From positions 1-7,457 of the forward strand of contig JAPXRP010000205.1 of the NCBI GenBank assembly GCA_033813475.1: a DNA stretch of 7,457 nt, read 5' to 3'. The DNA comes from JAAYBR01 sp033813475 (lineage in GTDB: Bacteria > Hydrogenedentota > Hydrogenedentia > Hydrogenedentales > CAITNO01). Numbering within the stretch: position 1 is the first letter of the stretch; the number at the start of each line of letters is the position of its first letter. The notes below the pieces were generated by a model. It worked only from the letters and a program-made list of their open reading frames with translations, made no database searches and was not told the origin of the DNA. Shown here in pieces: positions 1 through 6,111 of this stretch. The position numbers and the translations under genes were made by a program.

Positions 1-23
1 GGCGCGGGGTGTGTCCCCGCGCC
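1..23 (-). terminator. Candidate intrinsic terminator hairpin after the isomerase gene
   Basis: A perfect inverted repeat has 9-bp arms (GGCGCGGGG at 1-9, CCCCGCGCC at 15-23) and a 5-nt loop. It begins 21 bases beyond the stop codon of the leftward isomerase gene, where a terminator would be expected. The T-tract that would complete a minus-strand rho-independent terminator would lie to the left of base 1, outside the window, so it cannot be checked. On the plus strand the hairpin is followed by GC-rich sequence, so it is unlikely to work in that direction. Confidence 0.5.
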
Positions 24-44
24 GGGCCGGTGATTTCAGGGCGC

Positions 45-1634
45 CTACTTCTTCAGGGCCTTGCCCGCGTCGCCGCCGATCCGCACCTTGAACCCGAGGT
101 TCCGGCACACGGCCACCAGCTCCTGCAGGATGTCCCCGTAGCCCATGACAATGTGGTTCGACATGTGCGTCGCCATGAGCTGGTCGCGGCCGTAGCCGGG
201 GATGTGCACGTTGGCGATGGGCCACGTCGGCGTGGTCTTGTCCAGCCGGTCCCGCAGCTCCGCCTCCGGCAGGTCCACCACCTCGCCCGTGCCGCAGTCC
301 ATGCCCAGCTCGCCGTAGGCCTCCCAGCAGCGCGCCCAGGTGATCACGCCCGGCTTCGACACGCCGGAGCAGGTGCCGCCGCCCATCGGGAAGTACAGCG
401 CCGACTGCCGGTACACATGCGTCTTCTTCCACCCGCCAAAATGCGCGGGCGGCGCCCCGCCGGAAATGAGGAACACCCACACGTACTTGCCCGCATGCTC
501 CCCGCCCCAGCGGACGTCGTGCAGCGTGGTCTCGGAGGGCATCCCCTTCCGCTCGAAAATCTCATGCATCAGCAGCTGCGGCACGCCCGCGCCGATGTCC
601 CCCTCGTTGAAGTGGGGGATCGGCTTTCCGGCGTGGACCGGCTTTCCGGACTCCACCCCCCTCACCGCCGGACGGTCCGCGTTGTTGAGCATGCCCTCGA
701 CCAGGTCGGACGCGGGCACGCAGCGCGCCAGCCCGAGCTGGTAGGGGATGCCCACGCTGCTCAGGCCGTAGCGCTCCACAAAGCGGCACGCCGCCACATA
801 CATCTTCATCTGCGAGAGCACCTGGTCGTAGGTCAGCTCCGTGAACTTGTTCGGGCCCCAGTGGAAGTTCGCGCCCTTCCGCAGCAGGAAATCCAGGCAC
901 TTCTGGGCCTCCTCGTCGCTGACCAGGGCCATCTCCGCCATCAGGTCGCTCTGGTTCAGGTACTCAACCGGCATGCCCGCCGCGCCCAGCTTCGCCGGGT
1001 CCATCACCGCGTTCAGCATTCCCATGCAGCCGGGGTCAAACTGCCCCATGATCCGCCGCTCGCGCAGGATCGTTTCCGCCAGGTCCTTCCCGAAGGACTC
1101 CGCCGCCGCCGAAATCTTCACCTTCGCGGCGTCTGTCAGGTGCGCCGTGCTGTGCGCGACCTTCCCCTTCTCGCACCACTCCCCCAGCTTGTCCATGAAG
1201 AACGGGTCCGCGGCGAAGGACTCGGTCCACAGCCGCGAATGCCGCACGTTCAGCCGGTCCAGCGACGCCGAATGGTTCAGCAGCGCCACCAGGCCCGGCC
1301 AGGTGCCGTCGAAGTTCGCCAGCAGCAGGATCGGCCCGCGGTGCGTCTGCAGCGGCCCCGCCACATGGTGGGCGAAGGCCCAGATGTTCAGCACCACGAT
1401 CACCGGCGCGTCCGGATCCATCTCCCGGAACACCGCCGTGCCCTCGCACTGGCTCATCAGAAAGCCGTGCTTCCGCTTCGCGTCATGCTTCGGCAGCATT
1501 ACCGAGGAGTATCCGAGCTTCTTCAGCGCCTTGGCCACCTGGCCCAGCGTCTGCTCTTGAAGCGGCCACCCCGCCACGCACGCCGGGGGACGCGCGTCCC
1601 CGTTCGACACCAGATATACCGTCTTCTTCGCCAT
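45..1634 (-). CDS. L-fucose isomerase-like sugar isomerase
   Basis: Complete gene for a 529-residue cytoplasmic protein of the L-fucose/L-arabinose isomerase superfamily, which interconverts aldoses and ketoses using a divalent metal such as Mn2+. The N-terminal part has the GWPLQEQ block (residues 22-28), the DPDAPVIVVLNIWAFAHHV region (73-91) and the THRGPILLLANFDGTWPGL region (97-115), typical of the fucose-isomerase-related subfamily. The C-terminal part has EGDIGAGV (344-351), HDVRW (372-376) and NHIVMGYGD (493-501). By analogy with E. coli FucI (Glu337, Asp361, His528), Glu344, Asp373 and His494 are candidate metal ligands, though the spacing differs from FucI. The start at 1634 is chosen because AGGAG (1644-1648) lies 9 nt upstream. 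An in-frame ATG at 1685 would add 17 residues, upstream of that ribosome binding site. The gene is transcribed divergently from the restriction-modification gene. The substrate is uncertain: L-fucose, D-arabinose or another deoxy- or pentose sugar are all possible. Family assignment is firm; substrate assignment is not. Confidence 0.82.
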   Translation of the reverse strand: MAKKTVYLVSNGDARPPACVAGWPLQEQTLGQVAKALKKLGYSSVMLPKHDAKRKHGFLMSQCEGTAVFREMDPDAPVIVVLNIWAFAHHVAGPLQTHRGPILLLANFDGTWPGLVALLNHSASLDRLNVRHSRLWTESFAADPFFMDKLGEWCEKGKVAHSTAHLTDAAKVKISAAAESFGKDLAETILRERRIMGQFDPGCMGMLNAVMDPAKLGAAGMPVEYLNQSDLMAEMALVSDEEAQKCLDFLLRKGANFHWGPNKFTELTYDQVLSQMKMYVAACRFVERYGLSSVGIPYQLGLARCVPASDLVEGMLNNADRPAVRGVESGKPVHAGKPIPHFNEGDIGAGVPQLLMHEIFERKGMPSETTLHDVRWGGEHAGKYVWVFLISGGAPPAHFGGWKKTHVYRQSALYFPMGGGTCSGVSKPGVITWARCWEAYGELGMDCGTGEVVDLPEAELRDRLDKTTPTWPIANVHIPGYGRDQLMATHMSNHIVMGYGDILQELVAVCRNLGFKVRIGGDAGKALKK

Positions 1635-1643
1635 GACAAGCCA

Positions 1644-1648
1644 CTCCT
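1644..1648 (-). promoter_or_regulatory. Ribosome binding site that fixes the isomerase start
   Basis: Read on the minus strand this is AGGAG, followed by 9 nt and then the ATG at 1634. It favours that ATG over the in-frame ATG at 1685, which would place the ribosome binding site inside the coding sequence. Confidence 0.75.
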
Positions 1649-1696
1649 GAGTTTTCGGTTGTGCGCCGGTGCGGCGCGGGTTCACAAATTTCCCCC

Positions 1697-1725
1697 ATTG
1701 TATGCCCCTGCCCGGGAAAGGTCAA
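1697..1725 (-). promoter_or_regulatory. Sigma-70-like promoter for the isomerase gene
   Basis: On the minus strand TTGACC (1725-1720) and TACAAT (1702-1697) are separated by exactly 17 nt. Each box matches the sigma-70 consensus at five of six positions and the spacing is optimal. Transcription would start near 1690, giving a leader of about 55 nt that contains the AGGAG site at 1648-1644. This is the best promoter in the window. Confidence 0.7.
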
Positions 1726-1730
1726 ACCTT
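1718..1730. promoter_or_regulatory. Candidate operator: inverted repeat over the -35 box
   Basis: AAGGT-CAA-ACCTT is a perfect 5-3-5 inverted repeat centred at 1724. It covers the -35 box of the isomerase promoter (1720-1725) and lies 11 nt upstream of the TG of the plus-strand candidate -10. A regulator bound here could affect both directions. The arms are short, so a chance occurrence is quite possible, and no regulator gene is present in the window. Confidence 0.3.
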
Positions 1731-1740
1731 CGGGGTCCTG

Positions 1741-1749
1741 TGCTACTAT
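1741..1749 (+). promoter_or_regulatory. Candidate extended -10 promoter for the restriction-modification gene
   Basis: TGCTACTAT fits an extended -10 element (TG, one base, TACTAT; five of six matches to TATAAT). No good -35 is present: the hexamer at 17-nt spacing, GTCAAA (1721-1726), matches the consensus at only three positions. An extended -10 can partly compensate for this. The predicted leader is only about 20 nt. The boxes lie back-to-back with the isomerase promoter. Confidence 0.4.
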
Positions 1750-1776
1750 ATCCGGCGAGCCCCGGGGGACGTCGCC

Positions 1777-4560
1777 ATGCCCATAAGTTGGAACGAGATT
1801 CGGCAGAACGCCATCCATTTCTCGCGCGAATGGTGCGAGGAGCGCAGGGAAGAGGCCGAGGCCAAGACCTTCTGGGATGAGTTCTTCGGTGTTTTCGGCA
1901 TCCGCCGCCGGACCGTCGCCAGTTTCGAGGAGCCCGTCCGGAGCATCAAGGGCACCTACGGGTTCATTGACCTTTTCTGGCCGAAAATGGCCCTCGCCGA
2001 GCACAAGAGCCGGGGGCATTCCCTCGACAAGGCCGAATCCCAGGCGTTCCGGTACCTCCAGGACCTGGCCCGGGAGGGAAGGGGGGAGGAGTCCCCCCGC
2101 TATGTCATCCTCTCGGACTTCGCTCGAATCGTCCTGTATGACCTCGAGCCGGACGATCAGCGGGGCCTTCCGCTCTTCGACGCCGTCCGTTTCACGCGCG
2201 AGGAGTTCGCCCTAGCCGATTTCCACAAGAACGTCCACCTGTTCGCGTTCATCCCCGGATACAAGCAGCACAGATTCGAAGACCAGGACCCCATCAACCT
2301 GAAGGCGGTGGAAATCCTCGGGCGGCTGCACGACACGCTTTATGACGGCGGCTACCGCGGGCATGATCTGGAGCGCTTCCTGGTGCGGGTGCTTTTCTGC
2401 CTGTTCGCGGAGGACACGGGGCTTTTCGAGCGCGAAACCTTCCGCCTGTATCTGGAGAACCGGACCAAGCCCGACGGGTCCGACCTCGGGCCGCACCTGG
2501 CAAGGCTGTTCGAGGTGCTGGACACGCCCACAGAGGGGAGGCAGGCGAATCTGGACGACACGCTGGCGGGCTTCCCGCATGTGAACGGCGCCCTCTTCGC
2601 GGAGCACCTGCGGTTTGCCGACTTCAACCGCGCCATGCGCGACGCGCTGCTCGCCTCCACGCGGTTCGACTGGTCCAAAATCTCCCCCGCCGTTTTCGGC
2701 TCCCTCTTTCAGTCCGTGATGGAGCCGGCGGACCGCCGGCAGGTGGGCGGCCACTACACCAGCGAGCGCGACATCCTGAAGATTGTGCGCTCCCTTTTCC
2801 TGGACGACCTGGCCGCCGAGCTGGAGCGCATCCAGGACAACAAGGCCCGGCTGCGGGCCTTTCTGGCCAAGCTGCGCGGCCTGCGGATGCTCGATCCCGC
2901 CTGCGGCTGCGGAAACTTCCTGGTCATCGCCTACCGCGAGCTCCGCCGCCTTGAGCTGCGCGCCCTGAAGGCGCTCTGCGGCGGACAGCAGGAGATGGAC
3001 ATCCGCCAGATGGCGTCTGTGGACGTGGACCAGTTCTTCGGCATTGAGCTGATGGAATGGCCCGCCAGGATCGCCGAGGTCGCCATGTGGCTCATGGACC
3101 ACCAGATGAACCTGGAACTTTCGGAGGTCTTCGGGGAGTACGTGGTGCGCCTGCCGCTGCGCCGGAGCGCGCACATCGCCATCACCAACGCGCTGCGCTG
3201 TGACTGGTCGGAGATTCTGCCTCCGGCCGCCTGCTCCTATGTGCTGGGAAATCCCCCTTTTGTCGGGGCCAAGTTTCAGACCCCGGAGCAGCGCCAGGAC
3301 ATGGCCCTCGTGGCGAGGGACCTCCCCAACTACGGGCTGCTCGACTATGTGACGGGGTGGTACTTCAAAGCGGCGGACTACCTCCGCGAAACCCCCATCC
3401 GGGCCGCTTTCGTGTCCACCAACTCCATCTCACAGGGGGAGCAGGTGGGGGTGCTCTGGGGGGAACTGCTCCGCCGGGGCGTCCGCATCCGCTTCGCGCA
3501 CCGCACCTTCCCCTGGGAAAGTGAGGCGCGCGGCAAGGCCCATGTCCATGTCGTGATCATCGGGTTCGGCCATGGCGACGCCAACGGGCGCACGCTCTAT
3601 TCCTACCATGGCGACGCGGTCACCGCCACCAAGGCCCGAAACATCAGCCCCTACCTCGTCGAGGGGCCGAACGCCGTGATTGTCAACCGGTCGAAACCCC
3701 TGTGCGATGTGCCGGAGATCGGCATCGGCAACAAACCCATAGACGACGGAAACTACCTGTTCACCCCGGAGGAGAAGGCCGAGTTCCTGCGCCGGGAACC
3801 CGCCGCGAAGCCGTTCTTCCGTCCGTGGATGGGCGCCGAAGAGTTCATCAACGATCATGCCCGGTGGTGCCTGTGGCTGGGGGACTGCCCGCCGGAACAG
3901 CTCCGGCGCATGCCCCTGGCCATGGAGCGCGTGCAGGCCGTGCGCGCCTTCCGGCTTGCGAGCAGGAGCAAGCCCACCAACCTGCTGGCCCAGACGCCGA
4001 CACGGTTCCATGTGGAGAACATGCCAAAGGGCAGGTTCTTGGTCATACCGAAGGTGTCCTCCGAGCGGCGGCGGCATATTCCGATGGCTTTTCTAACTCC
4101 CAGGACACTGGTGGGCGACGCGTGTCTGATTGTCCAAAAGGCATCCTTGTTCCATTTTGGCGTCCTGACCTCCACCATGCACATGTCCTGGCTGCGCCAT
4201 GTCTGCGGAAGACTGAAATCTGACTATCGCTACTCCGCAAGGCTGGTCTACAACAATTTTCCCTGGCCGAAGGACATTTCCCCGAAGCAGAAGGCTGCCG
4301 TGGAGGCGGCAGCGGCGGACGTGCTGCAGGTCCGGAAGCAGTATCCGAACGCCTCCCTGGCCGACCTGTACGACCCCCACGCCATGCCGGGCGCCCTCCA
4401 CAGGGCCCACACCAAACTGGACCGCGCGGTGGACCGGTGCTACCGGTCCCAGCCGTTCTCCAACGACGTGGACCGCATGGCCTACCTGTTTGCCCTCTAC
4501 GAGGCCTACACCGCGCCCCTTTCCAAGCCGGGATCCAGGCGCGCCAAACGGGGGGAGTGA
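1777..4560 (+). CDS. MmeI-like Type IIL restriction endonuclease/DNA methyltransferase
   Basis: A 927-residue single-chain restriction-modification enzyme, close in length to MmeI (about 919). An N-terminal PD-(D/E)XK nuclease has Asp65, then nine residues, then Glu75-His-Lys77: the D-X9-EXK pattern known for MmeI. A helical connector spans roughly 160-300. The gamma-class N6-adenine methyltransferase follows, with GHYTSERDILK (325-335), SAM-binding motif I DPACGCGNFL (373-382) and catalytic motif IV NPPF (492-495). A target-recognition domain covers about 620-825 and includes FHVENMPKGRFLVIPKV (744-760). YSARLVYNNFPWP (819-831) and a helical C-terminus end the protein. In this family one polypeptide methylates one strand of an asymmetric site and cuts about two helical turns away, so no separate methylase is needed and none is seen. 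The start at 1777 follows a weak GGGGGA (1764-1769) with a 7-nt gap; reading further upstream would run into the promoter region. The target sequence cannot be read from the protein. A methylase-only relative is unlikely given the intact nuclease motif. Confidence 0.93.
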   Translation: MPISWNEIRQNAIHFSREWCEERREEAEAKTFWDEFFGVFGIRRRTVASFEEPVRSIKGTYGFIDLFWPKMALAEHKSRGHSLDKAESQAFRYLQDLAREGRGEESPRYVILSDFARIVLYDLEPDDQRGLPLFDAVRFTREEFALADFHKNVHLFAFIPGYKQHRFEDQDPINLKAVEILGRLHDTLYDGGYRGHDLERFLVRVLFCLFAEDTGLFERETFRLYLENRTKPDGSDLGPHLARLFEVLDTPTEGRQANLDDTLAGFPHVNGALFAEHLRFADFNRAMRDALLASTRFDWSKISPAVFGSLFQSVMEPADRRQVGGHYTSERDILKIVRSLFLDDLAAELERIQDNKARLRAFLAKLRGLRMLDPACGCGNFLVIAYRELRRLELRALKALCGGQQEMDIRQMASVDVDQFFGIELMEWPARIAEVAMWLMDHQMNLELSEVFGEYVVRLPLRRSAHIAITNALRCDWSEILPPAACSYVLGNPPFVGAKFQTPEQRQDMALVARDLPNYGLLDYVTGWYFKAADYLRETPIRAAFVSTNSISQGEQVGVLWGELLRRGVRIRFAHRTFPWESEARGKAHVHVVIIGFGHGDANGRTLYSYHGDAVTATKARNISPYLVEGPNAVIVNRSKPLCDVPEIGIGNKPIDDGNYLFTPEEKAEFLRREPAAKPFFRPWMGAEEFINDHARWCLWLGDCPPEQLRRMPLAMERVQAVRAFRLASRSKPTNLLAQTPTRFHVENMPKGRFLVIPKVSSERRRHIPMAFLTPRTLVGDACLIVQKASLFHFGVLTSTMHMSWLRHVCGRLKSDYRYSARLVYNNFPWPKDISPKQKAAVEAAAADVLQVRKQYPNASLADLYDPHAMPGALHRAHTKLDRAVDRCYRSQPFSNDVDRMAYLFALYEAYTAPLSKPGSRRAKRGE

Positions 4561-4568
4561 CGCCCCCC
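4550..4568 (+). terminator. GC hairpin overlapping the restriction-modification stop codon
   Basis: GGGGGG (4550-4555) and CCCCCC (4563-4568) form a perfect 6-bp stem with a 7-nt loop that contains the TGA stop. No T-tract follows, so it is at best a weak or factor-dependent terminator, or an RNA 3'-end stabiliser. Confidence 0.25.
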
Positions 4569-4643
4569 TCATCCGGCCTGGGAGCCGCATATCCCGTCAT
4601 CACCACGCGGCGGCGGCGGCTAGATTTTGGCGGGGCCGGTCTC

Positions 4644-4649
4644 TATAAT
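4644..4649 (+). promoter_or_regulatory. Candidate promoter -10 box for the VOC-dhaK-dhaL-lsrF operon
   Basis: A perfect TATAAT sits 75 nt upstream of the first operon ATG, in the only sizeable gap before the operon. The -35 is poor: TAGATT (4621-4626) at 17-nt spacing matches three of six positions, so an activator may be needed. Transcription would start near 4656, giving a leader of about 70 nt. The rest of the 4561-4724 gap holds a (CGG)4 run at 4608-4619 and the two small hairpins described separately. Confidence 0.5.
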
Positions 4650-4655
4650 GCTGTG

Positions 4656-4688
4656 CGCCCCCCGGCGGGGCGAAAAGTTCCCTTTTTG
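4656..4688 (+). other. Structured 5' leader of the sugar operon
   Basis: Two neighbouring stem-loops can be drawn. CGCCCC (4656-4661) pairs with GGGGCG (4667-4672) around a 5-nt loop. C-G-AAAAG (4671-4677) pairs with CTTTTTG (4682-4688) around TTCC, with one G-U pair. They share bases 4671-4672 and so compete at the junction. The first begins at the predicted transcription start. No known riboswitch is recognised, and the T-run at 4683-4687 is too far from the GC stem to make a standard terminator. Confidence 0.25.
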
Positions 4689-4724
4689 GCGTTCCTCCGC
4701 ACAAGACACAAGGAGACTGTAGAC

Positions 4725-5048
4725 ATGGCAGCAGCGCAATTTCACCACTTCGGCGTGCCCACTTCCTCGAAGCATGACCACGAGAACTACATCGAGGGGG
4801 CGAAGGTCTATGTGAGCGACCCCGAGAAGCACCCCTTCCATGTGGAGTTTCTCCGGTTTGAGGCGGACACGCCCATGCCCCCGGAGATCGTGAACGGCCC
4901 CCACGCGGCGTTTCTGGTGGAGTCGCTGGACGAGGCGCTCGTGGGCTGCGAGGTCATCCTGCCGCCCTTCGACGCGACCGACGAGCTGCGCTGCGCGTTC
5001 ATCAAGGACGGCGAGGCGGTGATCGAGGTGATGGAAAAGCGGAAATAA
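4725..5048 (+). CDS. Small VOC/glyoxalase-fold protein, first gene of the sugar operon
   Basis: A 107-residue protein that looks like a vicinal-oxygen-chelate (glyoxalase/bleomycin-resistance) domain made of two short beta-alpha-beta repeats. Strand-like ends carry candidate metal ligands in the usual His/Glu, His/Glu order: His7 or His8 in FHHFGVP, Glu41 in HVEFLRF, His60 in GPHAAFLVES and Glu101 in AVIEVME. This matches in outline the His-Glu-His-Glu site of glyoxalase I. VOC enzymes act on reactive carbonyls or diketones by isomerisation, epimerisation or dioxygenation. The start at 4725 has AGGAG (4711-4715) 9 nt upstream; a much longer in-frame reading would run back through the promoter region. 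It precedes dhaK by 52 nt and probably shares its transcript. Possible jobs are isomerising the phosphorylated intermediate (replacing LsrG) or clearing a methylglyoxal-type by-product; both are inference. No signal peptide or membrane segment is visible. Confidence 0.7.
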   Translation: MAAAQFHHFGVPTSSKHDHENYIEGAKVYVSDPEKHPFHVEFLRFEADTPMPPEIVNGPHAAFLVESLDEALVGCEVILPPFDATDELRCAFIKDGEAVIEVMEKRK

Positions 5049-5055
5049 GGGGACA

Positions 5056-5075
5056 CCAACCCGGCGTTGGGCCGG
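5056..5075 (+). other. Two mutually exclusive small hairpins before dhaK
   Basis: CCAAC (5056-5060) can pair with GTTGG (5066-5070), or CCGGC (5061-5065) can pair with GCCGG (5071-5075). The loop of each is an arm of the other, so only one can form at a time. They end 10 nt before the dhaK ribosome binding site (about 5086-5092). Stems are only 5 bp and may be chance in GC-rich sequence. Confidence 0.2.
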
Positions 5076-5100
5076 TCTAACAGGGAAAGAGGTTGAACCA

Positions 5101-6102
5101 ATGGCCATGAAAAAGCTTGTCAATGACCCGGAAAACCTGGTGCAGGAGCTGCTGGAGGGCTTTGCCCTCGCAAACGCCGGCAAAGTCGCCCTTTCGGGAA
5201 ACAATCTGGTGGTCCGCCGGACGCCGAAGCCCCTGGACAAGGTGGCGGTGGTGACCCTGGGCGGCAGCGGCCACGAGCCCGCCCTCAGCGGCTATGTGGG
5301 CGGTGGCATGCTCGACATCAGCGTGCCCGGCGAGATTTTCGCCGCCCCCGGGCCGCCCCGGGTGGTGGAGGCCCTGCGCGCCGCGAAGCGCGACGCGGGC
5401 ATCCTGCTGGTCGTGCTCAATCACGCGGGCGACGTCATGTCCGCCAAGCTCGCCCTGGACATGGCCAAGCGCGAGGGCATCACGGTCCGCCAGGTCCTCA
5501 CGCACGAGGACATTTCCGGCGGGTCCCGCGAAAACCTGGACGAGCGCCGCGGGCTGGCGGGCTGCCTGCCCGTGATCAAGATCGCCGGCGCGGCCGCCGA
5601 GCAGGGCCGCTCCCTGGAGGAATGCGCCGTCCTCGCCGAGCGCATGGAGGCCAACATGGCCACCCTGGCCGTGGCCCTTTCCGGCGCGACGCACCCCAGC
5701 ACGGGCGATGTCATCGCGGAGATTCCCGACGGCATGATGGTCGTGGGCATGGGCCAGCACGGCGAGGCCGGCGGCGGCACCCAGCCCCTCAAGACGGCCG
5801 ACGCCACGGCGGAGATCATGCTGGAGGCGCTGCTGGCCGACATCCAGGCCCAGTCCGGCGACGAGCTGTTTGTGATGCTCAACGGCACCGGGGCGACGAC
5901 GCTCATGGAGCTGTACCTCGTGCTTCGGCGGGTCGGCCAGGTGCTGGAGGCCAAAGGCATGACCCTGGCCCGGTCGCTGGTCGGCGAGTTCCTCACGGTG
6001 CAGGAGATGGGCGGGTTCCAGATGTGCGTCGGCCGTCTCGACGACGAGCTGAAGGCCCTCTGGGACGCCCCCTGCGACTCCCCCGTGTGGACGGCGCGGT
6101 AG
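5101..6102 (+). CDS. dhaK: DhaK-type dihydroxyacetone kinase substrate-binding subunit
   Basis: A 333-residue homologue of DhaK, the subunit that holds dihydroxyacetone or a similar short ketose through a hemiaminal bond to histidine while DhaL supplies the phosphoryl group. Visible blocks are the N-terminal KKLVNDPENLV (4-14), GGSGHEP (54-60, His58), GEIFAAP (77-83), NHAGD (107-111), the VGMGQHGEAGGG segment (215-226) with His220 at the covalent substrate-binding position (His218 in E. coli), NGTGATTLMELY (261-272) and the C-terminal DDELKALWDAPC (314-325). Asp111 matches catalytic Asp109 of E. coli, but the Lys104 position is Leu106. It is about 20 residues shorter than E. coli DhaK, losing a segment after about residue 250. 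It therefore looks like a DhaK subfamily whose substrate may not be dihydroxyacetone. The start at 5101 is favoured over the ATG at 5107 by AAAGAGG (5086-5092) 8 nt upstream. Its stop overlaps the ribosome binding site of dhaL. Confidence 0.88.
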   Translation: MAMKKLVNDPENLVQELLEGFALANAGKVALSGNNLVVRRTPKPLDKVAVVTLGGSGHEPALSGYVGGGMLDISVPGEIFAAPGPPRVVEALRAAKRDAGILLVVLNHAGDVMSAKLALDMAKREGITVRQVLTHEDISGGSRENLDERRGLAGCLPVIKIAGAAAEQGRSLEECAVLAERMEANMATLAVALSGATHPSTGDVIAEIPDGMMVVGMGQHGEAGGGTQPLKTADATAEIMLEALLADIQAQSGDELFVMLNGTGATTLMELYLVLRRVGQVLEAKGMTLARSLVGEFLTVQEMGGFQMCVGRLDDELKALWDAPCDSPVWTAR

Positions 6103-6106
6103 GAGG
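6101..6106 (+). promoter_or_regulatory. dhaL ribosome binding site overlapping the dhaK stop
   Basis: A full AGGAGG begins on the second base of the dhaK TAG stop (6100-6102) and lies 5 nt before the GTG start of dhaL. The arrangement predicts translational coupling, which would help keep the two kinase subunits in balance, and it supports the GTG start. Confidence 0.75.
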
Positions 6107-6111
6107 CGGCC

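Noticed and set aside
1669..1776. Upstream ATG extending the restriction-modification protein by 36 residues
   Set aside because: The extension crosses both divergent promoters and has no family similarity. The MmeI-like N-terminus begins naturally at the ATG at 1777.
9..1880. A 623-codon plus-strand open frame opposite the isomerase gene
   Set aside because: Its translation is rich in Arg, His, Pro and Ala with no recognisable motif, as expected for the complement of a GC-rich gene. The minus-strand frame has a clear family match, promoter and ribosome binding site.
2212..3174. A 320-codon minus-strand open frame inside the restriction-modification gene
   Set aside because: It lies opposite the conserved connector and methyltransferase motif I, and its translation shows no domain. 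It is an antisense artefact of high GC.
4608..4619. (CGG)4 run as a repeat element
   Set aside because: Four trinucleotide units are too few to be meaningful in sequence this GC-rich.
4437..4724. Upstream in-frame extension of the VOC gene to about 203 residues
   Set aside because: The extra 96 residues would overlap the end of the restriction-modification gene and read through the TATAAT box and leader. The ATG at 4725 has a proper AGGAG site.
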